Shown here piece after piece: positions 16,268 through 24,885 of a stretch of DNA of 34,131 bases. Origin of the DNA: Verrucomicrobiota bacterium (GTDB lineage: Bacteria; Verrucomicrobiota; Verrucomicrobiae; Opitutales; CG1-02-43-26); contig JABDAI010000006.1 in the NCBI GenBank assembly GCA_013289195.1, forward strand, positions 10,928-45,058, written 5' to 3'. How positions within the stretch are numbered: the stretch's first letter is position 1; each line of letters begins with the position of its first letter. The position numbers and the translations under genes are program-made. The notes under the pieces are model-generated. The model saw only the letters and a program-made list of their open reading frames with translations. It did not search any database and was not told where the DNA came from.

Positions 16268-17152
16268 ATGTTTAAAACAACAGAAAATCCCTATCCGACT
16301 TCTAACGTAAATTATTCTCAACCCCCATCTCCAGGAAATCAAATAAGAGACTTCGTAGGAAGATATCAGGTAAATTCAATATCAAAAATAAAGGAGCAAC
16401 TTTTAAATATGCCTCGAGGAAGTTGGATATTATGGGATTTAGATGACACGGTTTTTATTCCAATTTTGCCTCTACTACGAACCGTGAATGTAGCGTTATT
16501 GGAAAATTATCTAGAGACGCAAAAAGTACAGTATCCGAACATTAGACAGTTGCTTTGGGAATTATATGATTGCTGTGAATATAAATTGGTAGAAGAAAAA
16601 GAAATTTTGCAGCTCTTTTTAGATCTTAAGGAAAAAGAAATTCATGTATTGTCGTTAACTAAAAGGCGCACAGGGTATGCGACTTCCTGGCAATTAGAAA
16701 AAAAGTTATCTCATGAGGATTTGACATTATCGCAATTAAGTAAATTAGGTATCACTTTTTCGTCTGTTTTTTCCGAAAGTGAAATTATTTTAATGGAATC
16801 TGAATTGGGCGATCCCGATAAAAAACTCGAATTATTTTCTTTTGAATATCAAGGCCCTGCAAAAATAAAATCAGGAGTGATCTTTACTTCAAAATTAGAA
16901 AAGGGTTTTATTGCTAAGCTAGTTTTGCAAAAGGCTACGGAACTGGGAATTCCACGTCCGCCGGCAATAGGGTTTGTCGATGACCTTAAAGAGAATGCAG
17001 ATAATGCAGAAGCAGTTTTTAATGAGATCGGGATAGAAAGTTTAATCATTCATTATACTGCCGCCAATGATTTATACGATAATTGTCATATTGATACTCA
17101 TGCACTTAATAGAGAAATCGAACGTTTACATGAAATGAAGAATAGAGGATGA
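16268..17152 (+). CDS. DUF2608-like HAD superfamily protein
   Basis: 294 residues. HAD phosphatase motifs are present: I, D57-L-D59-D60-T61 (ILWDLDDTVF); II, T131 (LSLTKRRTGY); III/IV, D238-D239 (AIGFVDDLKENADN). The spacing, the long helical insert and VIFTSKLEKGF match DUF2608, a family I know mainly from Legionella, Coxiella and other bacteria that live in eukaryotic cells. HAD enzymes use the first Asp to form a phospho-aspartate, so a phosphatase is likely; the substrate is unknown. The N-terminal 30 residues are Pro/Ser/Asn-rich with no signal peptide. A strong hairpin terminator follows 31 bases after the stop. A role in host interaction is inferred only from the family's distribution. 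Confidence 0.75.
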   Translation: MFKTTENPYPTSNVNYSQPPSPGNQIRDFVGRYQVNSISKIKEQLLNMPRGSWILWDLDDTVFIPILPLLRTVNVALLENYLETQKVQYPNIRQLLWELYDCCEYKLVEEKEILQLFLDLKEKEIHVLSLTKRRTGYATSWQLEKKLSHEDLTLSQLSKLGITFSSVFSESEIILMESELGDPDKKLELFSFEYQGPAKIKSGVIFTSKLEKGFIAKLVLQKATELGIPRPPAIGFVDDLKENADNAEAVFNEIGIESLIIHYTAANDLYDNCHIDTHALNREIERLHEMKNRG

Positions 17153-17183
17153 TCCTGAATTTTACTTCCTAGAAAGGATAGAT

Positions 17184-17217
17184 ATAGTAAAAATCCTTAA
17201 ACAAGGATTTTTACTAT
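17184..17217. terminator. bidirectional hairpin terminator
   Basis: A perfect 15-bp inverted repeat, ATAGTAAAAATCCTT and AAGGATTTTTACTAT, around the loop AAAC. It lies between the convergent DUF2608 and PI-PLC-like genes and contains T-runs read from either side, so it can stop transcription in both directions. It is the clearest terminator of the window. Confidence 0.85.
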
Positions 17218-17220
17218 TCA

Positions 17221-18216
17221 TTAAAGATCAACGTGAAATATGATCGGATCAAGCACATCCTTTCCTGGAAAATTAGCAAACAACTTGACATCTTCAAGGT
17301 TCAGTTTTCGGACTACTTCTCGGCTGCCCCCGTTTGCTCCAAGTTCTATAAAATCAACGGCAATAAAATTGGGCAATCGACCTTGTTCTTTATGACATAT
17401 ATTTACTCGCTTCGCGATTGCGTTGTAACTATTGTTATCATTGTAGTCTCCTTTCAAAAAGGATTGACTGTAAAAATGGTTCATTAGTAGTAACCGTTTG
17501 TTCTTCCCCCGATCACGGCCCTCGCCTCTCATTTCACAGTTCGGAGATTCATCTAGGTTATACTGAGTTTCTCGGTATTCACGTACATTAATCATGCCGT
17601 CTGTAGGATTATCACTAAAAATAACGAGTCGAGTTCCGTCATCGCGCATTTGTCCTAATGTTTTCCAATCCCCTTTCTCAAAGATGGAAGTAGGCCTTAA
17701 TAAATATTGTTTCAAGTTTGTCTCTTCAAGCAATTTATCTAAAGCTTCTCGCCCTTCAGTGCCCTTTACATAATTTTCTAGATGCAAGGTAATAATCGCT
17801 TTGGGATCTGAAGAAAGCCATTGGGCAACTTGTTCAAAAAATTCTTTTGCAGGTTTCGGAGAACCTAGTAGGAGCTGACCTCTGGTAAAAAGGCAATTAT
17901 ATTTAGGTTTTGGTTCATGGCATAAAGCAATGTAGCGATCAGCTTTCTCTCTAGGAGTGTACCAATGTAGATCCAGCTGAAAACTGCGAACGCCCCATGC
18001 ATATTGTTCTTCAAAACCTAAAGTTTGCTGATAGTAAACCCATCCATCAGCTTTGTTTGAAAAGGCATTGTGTGCCGTTAGCCAACAAACTTCATTATAT
18101 TTACGAGCATCCTCATAAGTAACGATGAGCTCCTCTGCCTCTTTCAATGGCAATTCGCCGCAAAGAATACCTGGAAGAAGACTCACTATTCCTAATAGCA
18201 CTGTCAAAGAATTCAT
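17221..18216 (-). CDS. secreted PI-PLC-like phosphodiesterase
   Basis: 331 residues from the ATG at 18216, which gives a clean signal peptide (NSLTVLLGIVSLLPGILCG). The longer frame from 18252 needs a TTG and overlaps the upstream gene. The mature part resembles the PLC-X fold: H49 in LTAHNAFSNKADG, then GVRSFQLDLHW, then H100 in YIALCHEP, then SSDPKAIITLHLENYV. The two His correspond to the acid/base pair of bacterial phosphatidylinositol phospholipase C and its eukaryotic relatives. It could act on inositol lipids or related phosphodiesters outside the cytoplasm, perhaps of a host. Four Cys in the mature protein may form disulfides. It follows the secreted unknown gene by one base, so they form an operon. 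Confidence 0.75.
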   Translation of the reverse strand: MNSLTVLLGIVSLLPGILCGELPLKEAEELIVTYEDARKYNEVCWLTAHNAFSNKADGWVYYQQTLGFEEQYAWGVRSFQLDLHWYTPREKADRYIALCHEPKPKYNCLFTRGQLLLGSPKPAKEFFEQVAQWLSSDPKAIITLHLENYVKGTEGREALDKLLEETNLKQYLLRPTSIFEKGDWKTLGQMRDDGTRLVIFSDNPTDGMINVREYRETQYNLDESPNCEMRGEGRDRGKNKRLLLMNHFYSQSFLKGDYNDNNSYNAIAKRVNICHKEQGRLPNFIAVDFIELGANGGSREVVRKLNLEDVKLFANFPGKDVLDPIIFHVDL

Positions 18217-18217
18217 T

Positions 18218-18727
18218 TTATAAAGGAAAACAGTCATAGAGCATGTCAACAAAGTCTCGGTGGTCTTTTCCTAGACTTTGATATTTTTCGCTGTTAGGAC
18301 GGTAGAATTCAAGGAATGATTTCAAATAAGCGCCTCCTTCTACTTTTTCAAGACCTTTATCGCACCTTGCATGTACAATTGGAGAAATCTTTGTGATTAA
18401 TGCACGATAGCCTTCAGAATTAGGATCCTTAAAAGCTTCAAATTCTTGGATATCCTGGAAGTACCTCTTTGATCTCTCTATTAAAAATTCTTTGCTTTTT
18501 TGGTCCATTCCCTCTTCTACCCACTGGAATAATTCATTAGCAGGAATACAATAAGAAGACTGATTTTCATTTATCTCGCTAACATTTGCAAACAAGCAAG
18601 ACTGACCAGAAAAAATAACAACAACCAATGTTAGAGCTAATGAGCAAACATTCAGTGGACTCCCTAAATAGAAGCGAGTCATTCCTTTATCGACCGCTTT
18701 TTTGAGTTTTATCGTTACATTTTTCAT
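18218..18727 (-). CDS. secreted protein of unknown function
   Basis: 169 residues. The start is basic (KNVTIKLKKAVDKG), then comes a hydrophobic core (VCSLALTLVVVIFSGQSCLFA) and a probable signal peptidase site near ANVS at about residue 48; the signal is unusually long. A later start at Met16 (TRFYLGSPL) would shorten it. The mature part is helical with three Cys (SYCIPANEL, HARCDKG, LYDCFPL). Unlike most genes here, a Shine-Dalgarno-like AAGGA lies about 7 bases before the ATG. The stop is one base from the start of the PI-PLC-like gene, so the two products are probably made together. I recognise no family; a partner of the phosphodiesterase is conceivable from position alone. Confidence 0.65.
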   Translation of the reverse strand: MKNVTIKLKKAVDKGMTRFYLGSPLNVCSLALTLVVVIFSGQSCLFANVSEINENQSSYCIPANELFQWVEEGMDQKSKEFLIERSKRYFQDIQEFEAFKDPNSEGYRALITKISPIVHARCDKGLEKVEGGAYLKSFLEFYRPNSEKYQSLGKDHRDFVDMLYDCFPL

Positions 18728-18911
18728 GATTTTTCCTTTCTTTTGATAGTCTTTGTGGCTTCGTTATCTTTAATAAAGTACTTATAGATAAGTTATACAC
18801 TAATAAAGAATCCTGTCAATTTTTTTTAATAAGGATAAATAGCCCTATAGAAAGGAAGAATTTGCCCTTCTGCGCTTGACGATTTGTTAAATTTTCGATT
18901 CACTATATATC

Positions 18912-20678
18912 ATGGAAATTCCTTTTAATGTCGTTGATTACCTTGAAGATACAATTCATTCTGTCGCAAAAGAAATACCAGAATTAGGTGAAGAATTTCA
19001 CCCTGATGTAAGAACTGCAGATCCTAAATTTGGTGACTTTCAAGCTAACGGCATCATGTCAGCTGCCAAAAGACTTAAAATGAATCCCCGGCAACTTGCG
19101 GAAAAACTCGTCACTGCTCTACAAAATTCACCTAAATTAGACTCCAAACTCATTACTATCAGTATTGCAGGTCCCGGATTTATCAATTTCAAATTTCTGC
19201 CGAACTTTTATCCTGCCTGGCTTAAACTTTATCATAATGAAAAAGCTTTCCAAAAAGCCTCAGGTAATATCTATCACAATAAAACAATTTCTATCGACTA
19301 CTCTTCACCCAATACGGCTAAGCAAATGCATGTTGGCCACATTCGTTCCATGGTCATTGGCGAAGCTATTCAACGTATGTTACGCTTTTGCGGCGCTACC
19401 ATCATACGCGATAATCATATTGGCGATTGGGGAACCCAATTTGGCATTATCATTATGGGGGTAAAAGAATTTAATTACGATCTCGACGCTCCCCATGCCG
19501 ATCCTCTCGAGGATCTTGAAGACATTTATAAAAAAGGCAATGCTCTCTTTGAATCCAGCGACTCATGGAAGGAACGCGCCCGTAGCGAATTAGTTAAACT
19601 CCAGCAAGGCGATCCTCAAAATATCAAGCTTTGGGAAAAAGTAAATCAAGTCTCGTATGCGGCTTTCCAAAAGATTTACGACATGATGAATATTCATTTT
19701 GACGTCGTGCTCGGCGAATCTTTCTATCGCACAAAAGTCGACCGCATTTATAAAGAACTGACCGAAACTGGCATCGCAAAAGAAAGTCAAGGCGCTCTCA
19801 TCGTCATGCACTCTCCCGATGCTGGAAATCCTCAAAGCTATCCTTTCCTTATTCGAAAAAAAGATGGCGCAAGCAACTACTCCTCTACGGACCTAGCGAC
19901 TGCCCTTCATCATGTTGAAGAAAATAAAGTAGATGAAATGATTTACGTCACCGATGGCCGCCAGCAAGATCATTTTAAATACCTTTTTAAAACAGTCAAT
20001 CAGTGGTTCGACGCCAAGGGCTATAAAAAACCCGAATTCAAACACGCCTGGTTTGGAACTATTCTAGGCGAGGATGGAAAAGCTATTAAAACACGCTCCG
20101 GTACTCCCATTAAATTAAAAGACCTACTTCAAGAAGCCATCGACCGTGCCTACACTATTGTTCAAGAAAAAAATCCAACCCTCGACGAAGCGTCCCATCA
20201 ACATATCGCAAAAGTCGTAGGACTGGGAGCAGTACGCTACGCCGATCTGTCTCAAAACCGCACTTCAGATTACATTTTTTCCTGGGACAAAATCCTTTCC
20301 TTTGAAGGCAATACAGCCCCCTATCTTCTTTACGCAATAGCTCGAATCCACTCTATCTTTAAAAAAGCCAATATACCTATCGACTCTGATTTTGCTGGAG
20401 ATTTGACATTCGAAACACATGAAGAACTGATCCTTGCGCGGAAAATCATGGAATTTCCTGTAGCGTTGAAACACGCAATTATTGAATTAAGGCCTCACAT
20501 TTTATGTACTTACCTCTTCGAACTTTCAGTAGCTTTTTCTACTTTTTATAGTGCTAATAAAGTCATTGTTGAAGAAGAAAACATTCGAAATAAAAGACTC
20601 CTCCTATGTGCTGGCACCCTTCAAATCCTAGAAACTGGGCTACATCTTCTGGGTCTTGAGACTTTAGAAAAAATGTAA
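18912..20678 (+). CDS. argS: arginyl-tRNA synthetase
   Basis: 588 residues, normal length. It charges tRNA-Arg with arginine in the cytosol. The N-terminal Add-1 domain (about 1-95) includes FGDFQANGIMSAAKRL. The class I catalytic core carries the HIGH box as HVGH (140-143, SPNTAKQMHVGHIRSMVIGEA) and DNHIGDWGTQFG. As is usual for ArgRS the KMSKS lysine is not canonical; the equivalent region is DGKAIKTRSG near residue 390. The anticodon-binding DALR domain ends the protein, with ALKHAIIELRPHILCTYLFELSVAFSTFY at about 515-545. The TATATATC just before the ATG gives no Shine-Dalgarno sequence. Codon use here looks richer in C-ending codons than in the neighbouring secreted genes, as often seen for highly expressed genes. 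Confidence 0.96.
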   Translation: MEIPFNVVDYLEDTIHSVAKEIPELGEEFHPDVRTADPKFGDFQANGIMSAAKRLKMNPRQLAEKLVTALQNSPKLDSKLITISIAGPGFINFKFLPNFYPAWLKLYHNEKAFQKASGNIYHNKTISIDYSSPNTAKQMHVGHIRSMVIGEAIQRMLRFCGATIIRDNHIGDWGTQFGIIIMGVKEFNYDLDAPHADPLEDLEDIYKKGNALFESSDSWKERARSELVKLQQGDPQNIKLWEKVNQVSYAAFQKIYDMMNIHFDVVLGESFYRTKVDRIYKELTETGIAKESQGALIVMHSPDAGNPQSYPFLIRKKDGASNYSSTDLATALHHVEENKVDEMIYVTDGRQQDHFKYLFKTVNQWFDAKGYKKPEFKHAWFGTILGEDGKAIKTRSGTPIKLKDLLQEAIDRAYTIVQEKNPTLDEASHQHIAKVVGLGAVRYADLSQNRTSDYIFSWDKILSFEGNTAPYLLYAIARIHSIFKKANIPIDSDFAGDLTFETHEELILARKIMEFPVALKHAIIELRPHILCTYLFELSVAFSTFYSANKVIVEEENIRNKRLLLCAGTLQILETGLHLLGLETLEKM

Positions 20679-20712
20679 TTCAATTAACAAGACTGGTGTG
20701 AATTCAAAATTA

Positions 20713-20797
20713 AGAGTGTACATAAGGTACATGAGGACATCTCACAATTTTTTGACGCAGCCAGCGAGCAAAAGACAGGGGTTATGCAAGAAGTCTA
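20713..20797 (-). repeat. dispersed repeat, copy 2 (minus orientation)
   Basis: Read on the minus strand it begins TAGACTTCTTGCATAAC, continues TCTTTTGCTC and GTCAAAAAATT, and ends TCCTCATGTA..TGTACACTCT. These blocks occur in the same order and spacing as in copy 3 (34030-34131). It begins immediately after the stop codon of the secreted protein gene at 20798-21448. Confidence 0.75.
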
Positions 20798-21448
20798 TTA
20801 CTTCAACCCGTCTTTCATGTCCGTCTTGTCCTCACCCATCTTACAAAAGAGTGAATAATAGGGATTTTGAATATCCTGAACATTGGCTTCTTTTAAATCA
20901 AAGAGCTTTCTATAAGAATTTTCGAACTCTGAACATAAAAATGGCCATAGGTGACTCATGAAGTTGACACAAATCGAAACAATTTTATCCCTATCTCCTT
21001 CTGTTACTAACTCAGCACCGCGTTGAGCACCTCGAGCGCTTGCAGCTGACAACCGGCGAGGTTCAAGCGTAAGATCATTTCTATTGTAATGATTGGTGAG
21101 ATCCAAATCCTCACGCTGAATTTTCCCCAAACTAAGAGCTCTAAGGTCTTTTAAATGATTAACGTAAACTTGGGCACATACAAAATTTAGAAGTGACGGA
21201 GCTTGCTGAATTCTATTCTTAAATGCCCCTTCAGCACGCAAGAGTGTGCCGTCAAAATTCAACTTCGGGTTCGATGGAAGATTGCGCATAATGCTGGAAA
21301 GCAAACTCACTTCATAAACAGCTTTAACAAGCTGATCGTCTGTGAAACCTTCTTGGTCATCCAGGATAGGGCGTTCGCTTGCTTGTAGTCCCAATGGTAG
21401 CATTAAAAGAATGCCAATAACCAGTATTACTTTATTAAATGTATTCAT
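20798..21448 (-). CDS. secreted protein of unknown function
   Basis: 216 residues with a standard signal peptide (NTFNKVILVIGILLMLPLGLQA, cleavage after about 23). The mature protein is mostly helical, with a basic central stretch (LEPRRLSAASARGAQRGAELV, about 128-148) and five Cys clustered toward the ends of helices (FVCAQVYV, VSICVNFM, WPFLCSEF, SLFCKMG). I see no family. It converges with argS and its stop directly abuts repeat copy 2, so the last codons may have been altered by the repeat. The upstream AAGAGAG is a weak ribosome-binding candidate. It is one of several small exported unknowns in this window and shows no evident similarity to the others. Confidence 0.65.
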   Translation of the reverse strand: MNTFNKVILVIGILLMLPLGLQASERPILDDQEGFTDDQLVKAVYEVSLLSSIMRNLPSNPKLNFDGTLLRAEGAFKNRIQQAPSLLNFVCAQVYVNHLKDLRALSLGKIQREDLDLTNHYNRNDLTLEPRRLSAASARGAQRGAELVTEGDRDKIVSICVNFMSHLWPFLCSEFENSYRKLFDLKEANVQDIQNPYYSLFCKMGEDKTDMKDGLK

Positions 21449-21579
21449 TGTAAAACTCTCTTTGAATTACTTGTTAATTACTAAAAATAACACTAAAACC
21501 ATTGTCAAAGTAAAAATTATATTTTATTACAAACAAAAATCTTCTTGAATTTTAATTTGACGTTTGCCACAGTTTAAAA

Positions 21580-22287
21580 ATGGAAATTATTACCATTTAT
21601 GACAATATTGCAAATGATCCCCAATTTAAAACGGATTGGGGATATGCTTGTGTTATTAATCATCCAAAAAAACGCATTCTATTTGATACAGGAGAACATG
21701 CCAATATTCTAGAAAAGAATTTACATACTGCCTCAATTCCAATTAAATCAATTGATATTTTGATACTTTCTCATCTGCATAGTGATCATATTGGAGGAGC
21801 AAATTGGGTTGTAGAACAAAATCCGAATGTAACTGTTTACATCCCTGATACTTTTTCAAAAAAATTAGAACACCAACTTCGCATTCACTGCAGCAATATA
21901 ATAAGAGTGAAAAAGAGCATTTCTTTAGCTCAGAATGATTTTCATATTATTTTAACTAAAAATATTTGGATCAAGGAGATATCTTTAGCCATTACTACTC
22001 CGCAAAGTAATATTCTTATTTCTGGTTGCAGCCATTCAGGAATCAATAATATTCTTGATGAAGCTCGAAAATATATAAAACAGGATATTTTGACACTGTT
22101 TGGCGGACTCCATTTATTACAGACTTCTGACCAAAATATTACAAAAATAGCACAAAAATTAAAAAATTCATACTTAAAAAAAATTGCCCCTTGTCATTGC
22201 ACAGGAGATAAAGCTCTAACGATCCTCAAAGAAAATTTTTCAGATGATTTCTTAATTAACGGGGTAGGTGCTAAATTCAATCTCTAA
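21580..22287 (+). CDS. MBL-fold metallohydrolase
   Basis: 235 residues, no signal peptide. The metallo-beta-lactamase metal motif is HLHSDHIGG (about 66-74), with further ligands in GCSHSGINNIL (about 149-159) and GGLHLLQ and CHCTGDKA near the C-terminus. This order, with FDTGEHANIL before and GCSHSG after, fits the subgroup annotated as 7,8-dihydropterin-6-methyl-4-(beta-D-ribofuranosyl)aminobenzene 5'-phosphate synthase-like, for which bacterial function is unclear. Two metal ions are expected. The gene stands alone on the plus strand; its stop lies 35 bases from the stop of the convergent gmhB-like gene, and the short gap holds only A/T-rich sequence. No Shine-Dalgarno sequence precedes the ATG. 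Confidence 0.85.
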   Translation: MEIITIYDNIANDPQFKTDWGYACVINHPKKRILFDTGEHANILEKNLHTASIPIKSIDILILSHLHSDHIGGANWVVEQNPNVTVYIPDTFSKKLEHQLRIHCSNIIRVKKSISLAQNDFHIILTKNIWIKEISLAITTPQSNILISGCSHSGINNILDEARKYIKQDILTLFGGLHLLQTSDQNITKIAQKLKNSYLKKIAPCHCTGDKALTILKENFSDDFLINGVGAKFNL

Positions 22288-22322
22288 ATTGCTAAGATCA
22301 AAATCTTCAAAAAAAATTCAAT

Positions 22323-22850
22323 CTACAATAATTTAAATTCCCTTAAATGAAAAAAGGTTGAAATCCCATGTTTCTCGATATAGCCATCCAATTCCTCATC
22401 TCGCGGCTTACCACTTGCTACCCAGGCACTGCGAATTCCCGCTCTAATTCCTGCCTCTAAATCACTGAGTTTATCGCCAATTATCCAAGAAGCCTTTGGA
22501 TCCAAATTATATTTCTCTATCATCTCCCAAATAAATTTCGGTGAAGGCTTTCTATATCCTTCCTCTTCTTCTGGACCTTCTATTGCTACTTTAATTTCCT
22601 GAAATCCAGGTTCTGGCAATTGAAGGAGCTCCAGCATCCTTTGATTACAGGCATTTGTATCTTCTAGCGTATGCAATCCCCTACTGATCCCACTTTGGTT
22701 CGTAAATAAAAAAAGTAAATAGTCGCAAGCTAGAGCCTTTTTTAAAAAATCTGATACACCAGGGAAAACTTCCACCTCTTGCGGATTTTTTAAATAATGT
22801 TTATCAATAATTAACGTGCCGTCTCGATCTAAAAATAATGCCTTCCTCAT
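22323..22850 (-). CDS. HAD-IIIA phosphatase, GmhB-like
   Basis: 175 residues from the ATG at 22850; the extension to 22886 would need GTG and adds residues before the fold. HAD motifs: D8 and D10 (LFLDRDGTLI), the second motif FTNQSGISRG, the Lys in YRKPSPKF and the final D pair in IIGDKLSDLEAG. This is the arrangement of D,D-heptose 1,7-bisphosphate 7-phosphatase (GmhB) and of histidinol-phosphatase, giving lipopolysaccharide core precursors in the first case. The Cys-His-Cys zinc loop typical of GmhB is absent; in its place stands GPEEEEGYRKPSP, so it belongs to a zinc-free subgroup and substrate identity is less certain. It lies 93 bases downstream of a secreted protein gene and a glycosyltransferase-like gene. 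Confidence 0.78.
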   Translation of the reverse strand: MRKALFLDRDGTLIIDKHYLKNPQEVEVFPGVSDFLKKALACDYLLFLFTNQSGISRGLHTLEDTNACNQRMLELLQLPEPGFQEIKVAIEGPEEEEGYRKPSPKFIWEMIEKYNLDPKASWIIGDKLSDLEAGIRAGIRSAWVASGKPRDEELDGYIEKHGISTFFHLREFKLL

Positions 22851-22943
22851 ATTTAAAAAGTATAATAGAGTATTACTAATTGTCACTAAAATTAATGCAA
22901 ATTCATCTCTCTTATCTCTTCTACCAATAACCTTACCGTACTA

Positions 22944-23891
22944 TTAGTAAATTAAGCAATCAAACATCTTCATCCTATTTTGTTTTTTTTCAACTTTCTC
23001 TACGATAAACATTATTTCAGCTAAGGTTTTAATTTTTCTCTCGGAACCATCCTCTAGGATGAATTTGTTATCCGCAATACGCTCAATTATCGATAAAGTA
23101 TCCTCATTATCCTCAAGAAATTTTTTATGCATTGCCAATTCATCAGCAAAATTCAACATCAAGAAAAAAATACTATCTTCATAGGAATTAAGATTTTCCA
23201 TAAAATTTAAAAAACCACTGCCGGTATTATTAAAAAGTGTTAGTTTATCTAACAAATTAGGAAAGTTGCCTATTTTTTCGACTTGACGATATAATTTTTC
23301 AAATTTTGCATTTTGCTCTCTATTTTTGACCGTAAGATTTACACCAATTTTAGTTAAAAATTGGTTTAGTTCTTCAGCAACTTCGCTATCTTTTTCTCTT
23401 AAAAGGTCAAATTCTTGGTTTTGCAATTCTGTTAGTTTATCGTAGAGCTTGAAAAATAGGCTTGCAAATGGAAGTAGCTCCAATAACTCACAAAGATCAC
23501 AGTTCTTCATATTTTTTTCCCAAGAAATGGATAGAATTTCTTCAGCCCAAACAATTTCCAGTAAACTCGGAATACGAGCTTGAAATAAGCCCAAACTTTT
23601 CAAAGAATTGTGAATGCCATCTTGAAATGAAAACCTGTCTTCTAGTTGGCAATAATTGCAGGCTTCATTTTTTTTTACAGCTGCTGCAATATGCAACATC
23701 AAAAGACGTCCTTGCAAAAATGCATAGAGAAGGGATTGCTTTTCCGCCTTAGGATTAAAGAGCATTTTGACTTCTTCAGAATTATCGTATATCTCTTCTT
23801 CACAACTTGTACTAGCAAAACCTATACATAGAGTAGCCATTGCTACTACTAGCGATATTGTTTTTTTTAATAGCCTCTTTCTCATAGTCAT
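22944..23891 (-). CDS. exported helical protein of unknown function
   Basis: 315 residues with a signal peptide (basic TMRKRLLKK, core TISLVVAMATLCIGFA). Cys29 in STSCEEE could be a lipidation site, though STSC is a poor lipobox. The mature protein is almost entirely helical and acidic, with long heptad-like stretches (KLTELQNQEFDLLREKDSEV; EQNAKFEKLYRQVEKIG), and has Cys pairs CNYC (78-81) and CDLC (about 132-135). A second Met two codons in is an alternative start. I recognise no family. It starts 32 bases after the glycosyltransferase-like gene on the same strand, so they are likely co-transcribed. The two CxxC motifs outside the cytoplasm could form disulfides or bind metal. Confidence 0.65.
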   Translation of the reverse strand: MTMRKRLLKKTISLVVAMATLCIGFASTSCEEEIYDNSEEVKMLFNPKAEKQSLLYAFLQGRLLMLHIAAAVKKNEACNYCQLEDRFSFQDGIHNSLKSLGLFQARIPSLLEIVWAEEILSISWEKNMKNCDLCELLELLPFASLFFKLYDKLTELQNQEFDLLREKDSEVAEELNQFLTKIGVNLTVKNREQNAKFEKLYRQVEKIGNFPNLLDKLTLFNNTGSGFLNFMENLNSYEDSIFFLMLNFADELAMHKKFLEDNEDTLSIIERIADNKFILEDGSERKIKTLAEIMFIVEKVEKKQNRMKMFDCLIY

Positions 23892-23923
23892 CTATTGAAT
23901 TAAAAGTCAAATAGTTCTGAATT

Positions 23924-24685
23924 TTATTTCATTATTTTTGAATATAAATCATTTTGTTTTAATTGTTTCTCATAAGTTTTAACGTGTATAAGCTCCCAAC
24001 AATTCCCTGGCTCGTAAGGTAACATTAGAACTTTTTCGCATCCTTCAATCTCTTCATGCACCCTTCCACAATATTTAATTTTTGGATTTTTTAAATTTAC
24101 AATTCTTAGTTTTTCATCCATATATAGGAACCGTCCCATACTATCTATACCTCCTGCTAAAGCTTTCTTTTGTTCAGGATATTGATCCAAGTTTACATAA
24201 TAATTTGCTCGTGCAAGCTTCAGACCATCAACATCATTATAATTATAAAGATACCACTTTAAACTTTTCGCCAATGGCTCAGAAAGATATTCATCCGCAT
24301 CCAAAAAGAATAAAAAGTCACCCTTTTTTTCTCCAGCATATTTTAAAAGATTATTCTTAAACTCACCAAAATTTCCATCTAAAGATTTGTAAATTATATA
24401 AAATTGAGAATCAGAAAGTAATTTTTTAAATTGCTTAATAACCTCATCCACATCCTTTGTAGTATTGGATTCGTCTACTTGTATTATAATCATATCTTCA
24501 TCATCAAGATTAGCGCTAATTTGCTTTAATAAACGCTTCAATTCCTCTGCCTCAGTGCAAACTGTTATTCCATAGGTCAGTGAGACTGCCTTAAGTCCAC
24601 AATTAACTCCAAATATATTGATGAACAAAATAAAATAACATATCAGCTTAAAACGATTTAAGGAAAACAATTTTAAATTAACCAT
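23924..24685 (-). CDS. family 2 glycosyltransferase-like protein with N-terminal signal
   Basis: 253 residues. After a hydrophobic N-terminal segment (LICYFILFINIFGVNCGL, about 14-31) comes a GT-A fold of the family 2 type: SLTYGITVCTEAEELKRLL, MIIIQVDESNTTKDV, and the metal-binding FLFFLDADEYLSEPLA with the DAD equivalent of DxD near residue 130. CGRVHEEIEG toward the end matches the region after the acceptor site in short GT2 enzymes. Normal GT2 enzymes use nucleotide sugars in the cytosol, so a signal or anchor in front is unusual; it may act as a membrane anchor with the domain inside, or the domain may be exported. The gene begins the group running to the gmhB-like gene. Confidence 0.75.
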   Translation of the reverse strand: MVNLKLFSLNRFKLICYFILFINIFGVNCGLKAVSLTYGITVCTEAEELKRLLKQISANLDDEDMIIIQVDESNTTKDVDEVIKQFKKLLSDSQFYIIYKSLDGNFGEFKNNLLKYAGEKKGDFLFFLDADEYLSEPLAKSLKWYLYNYNDVDGLKLARANYYVNLDQYPEQKKALAGGIDSMGRFLYMDEKLRIVNLKNPKIKYCGRVHEEIEGCEKVLMLPYEPGNCWELIHVKTYEKQLKQNDLYSKIMK

Positions 24686-24754
24686 AATAATAATAAATCA
24701 AATTGGATACTTAAACCCACCACAGATGCTGAAAAAAAATTTCTACTTTGTCAA

Positions 24755-24779
24755 ACAATAAGTTAAAATTTCTTATTGT
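24755..24779. repeat. inverted repeat between divergent genes
   Basis: ACAATAAG and CTTATTGT flank a nine-base A/T loop. It sits about 70 bases before the glycosyltransferase-like gene (minus strand) and just over 100 bases before the divergent plus-strand gene at 24886. It could be an operator, but nothing else supports this. Confidence 0.3.
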
Positions 24780-24885
24780 CACATTGCCAAATGTCTAAAT
24801 TCGTACGTCTTCTATTATAATTATTTTCGAGAACGTTCATTTTTCTCTATTGCGATGCATCCATTTCTTGTCCATTATGATTTAC

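Noticed and set aside
18876..18910. TTGACG ... TATAT before argS as promoter
   Set aside because: The spacing exceeds 19 bases and would leave almost no leader before the ATG.
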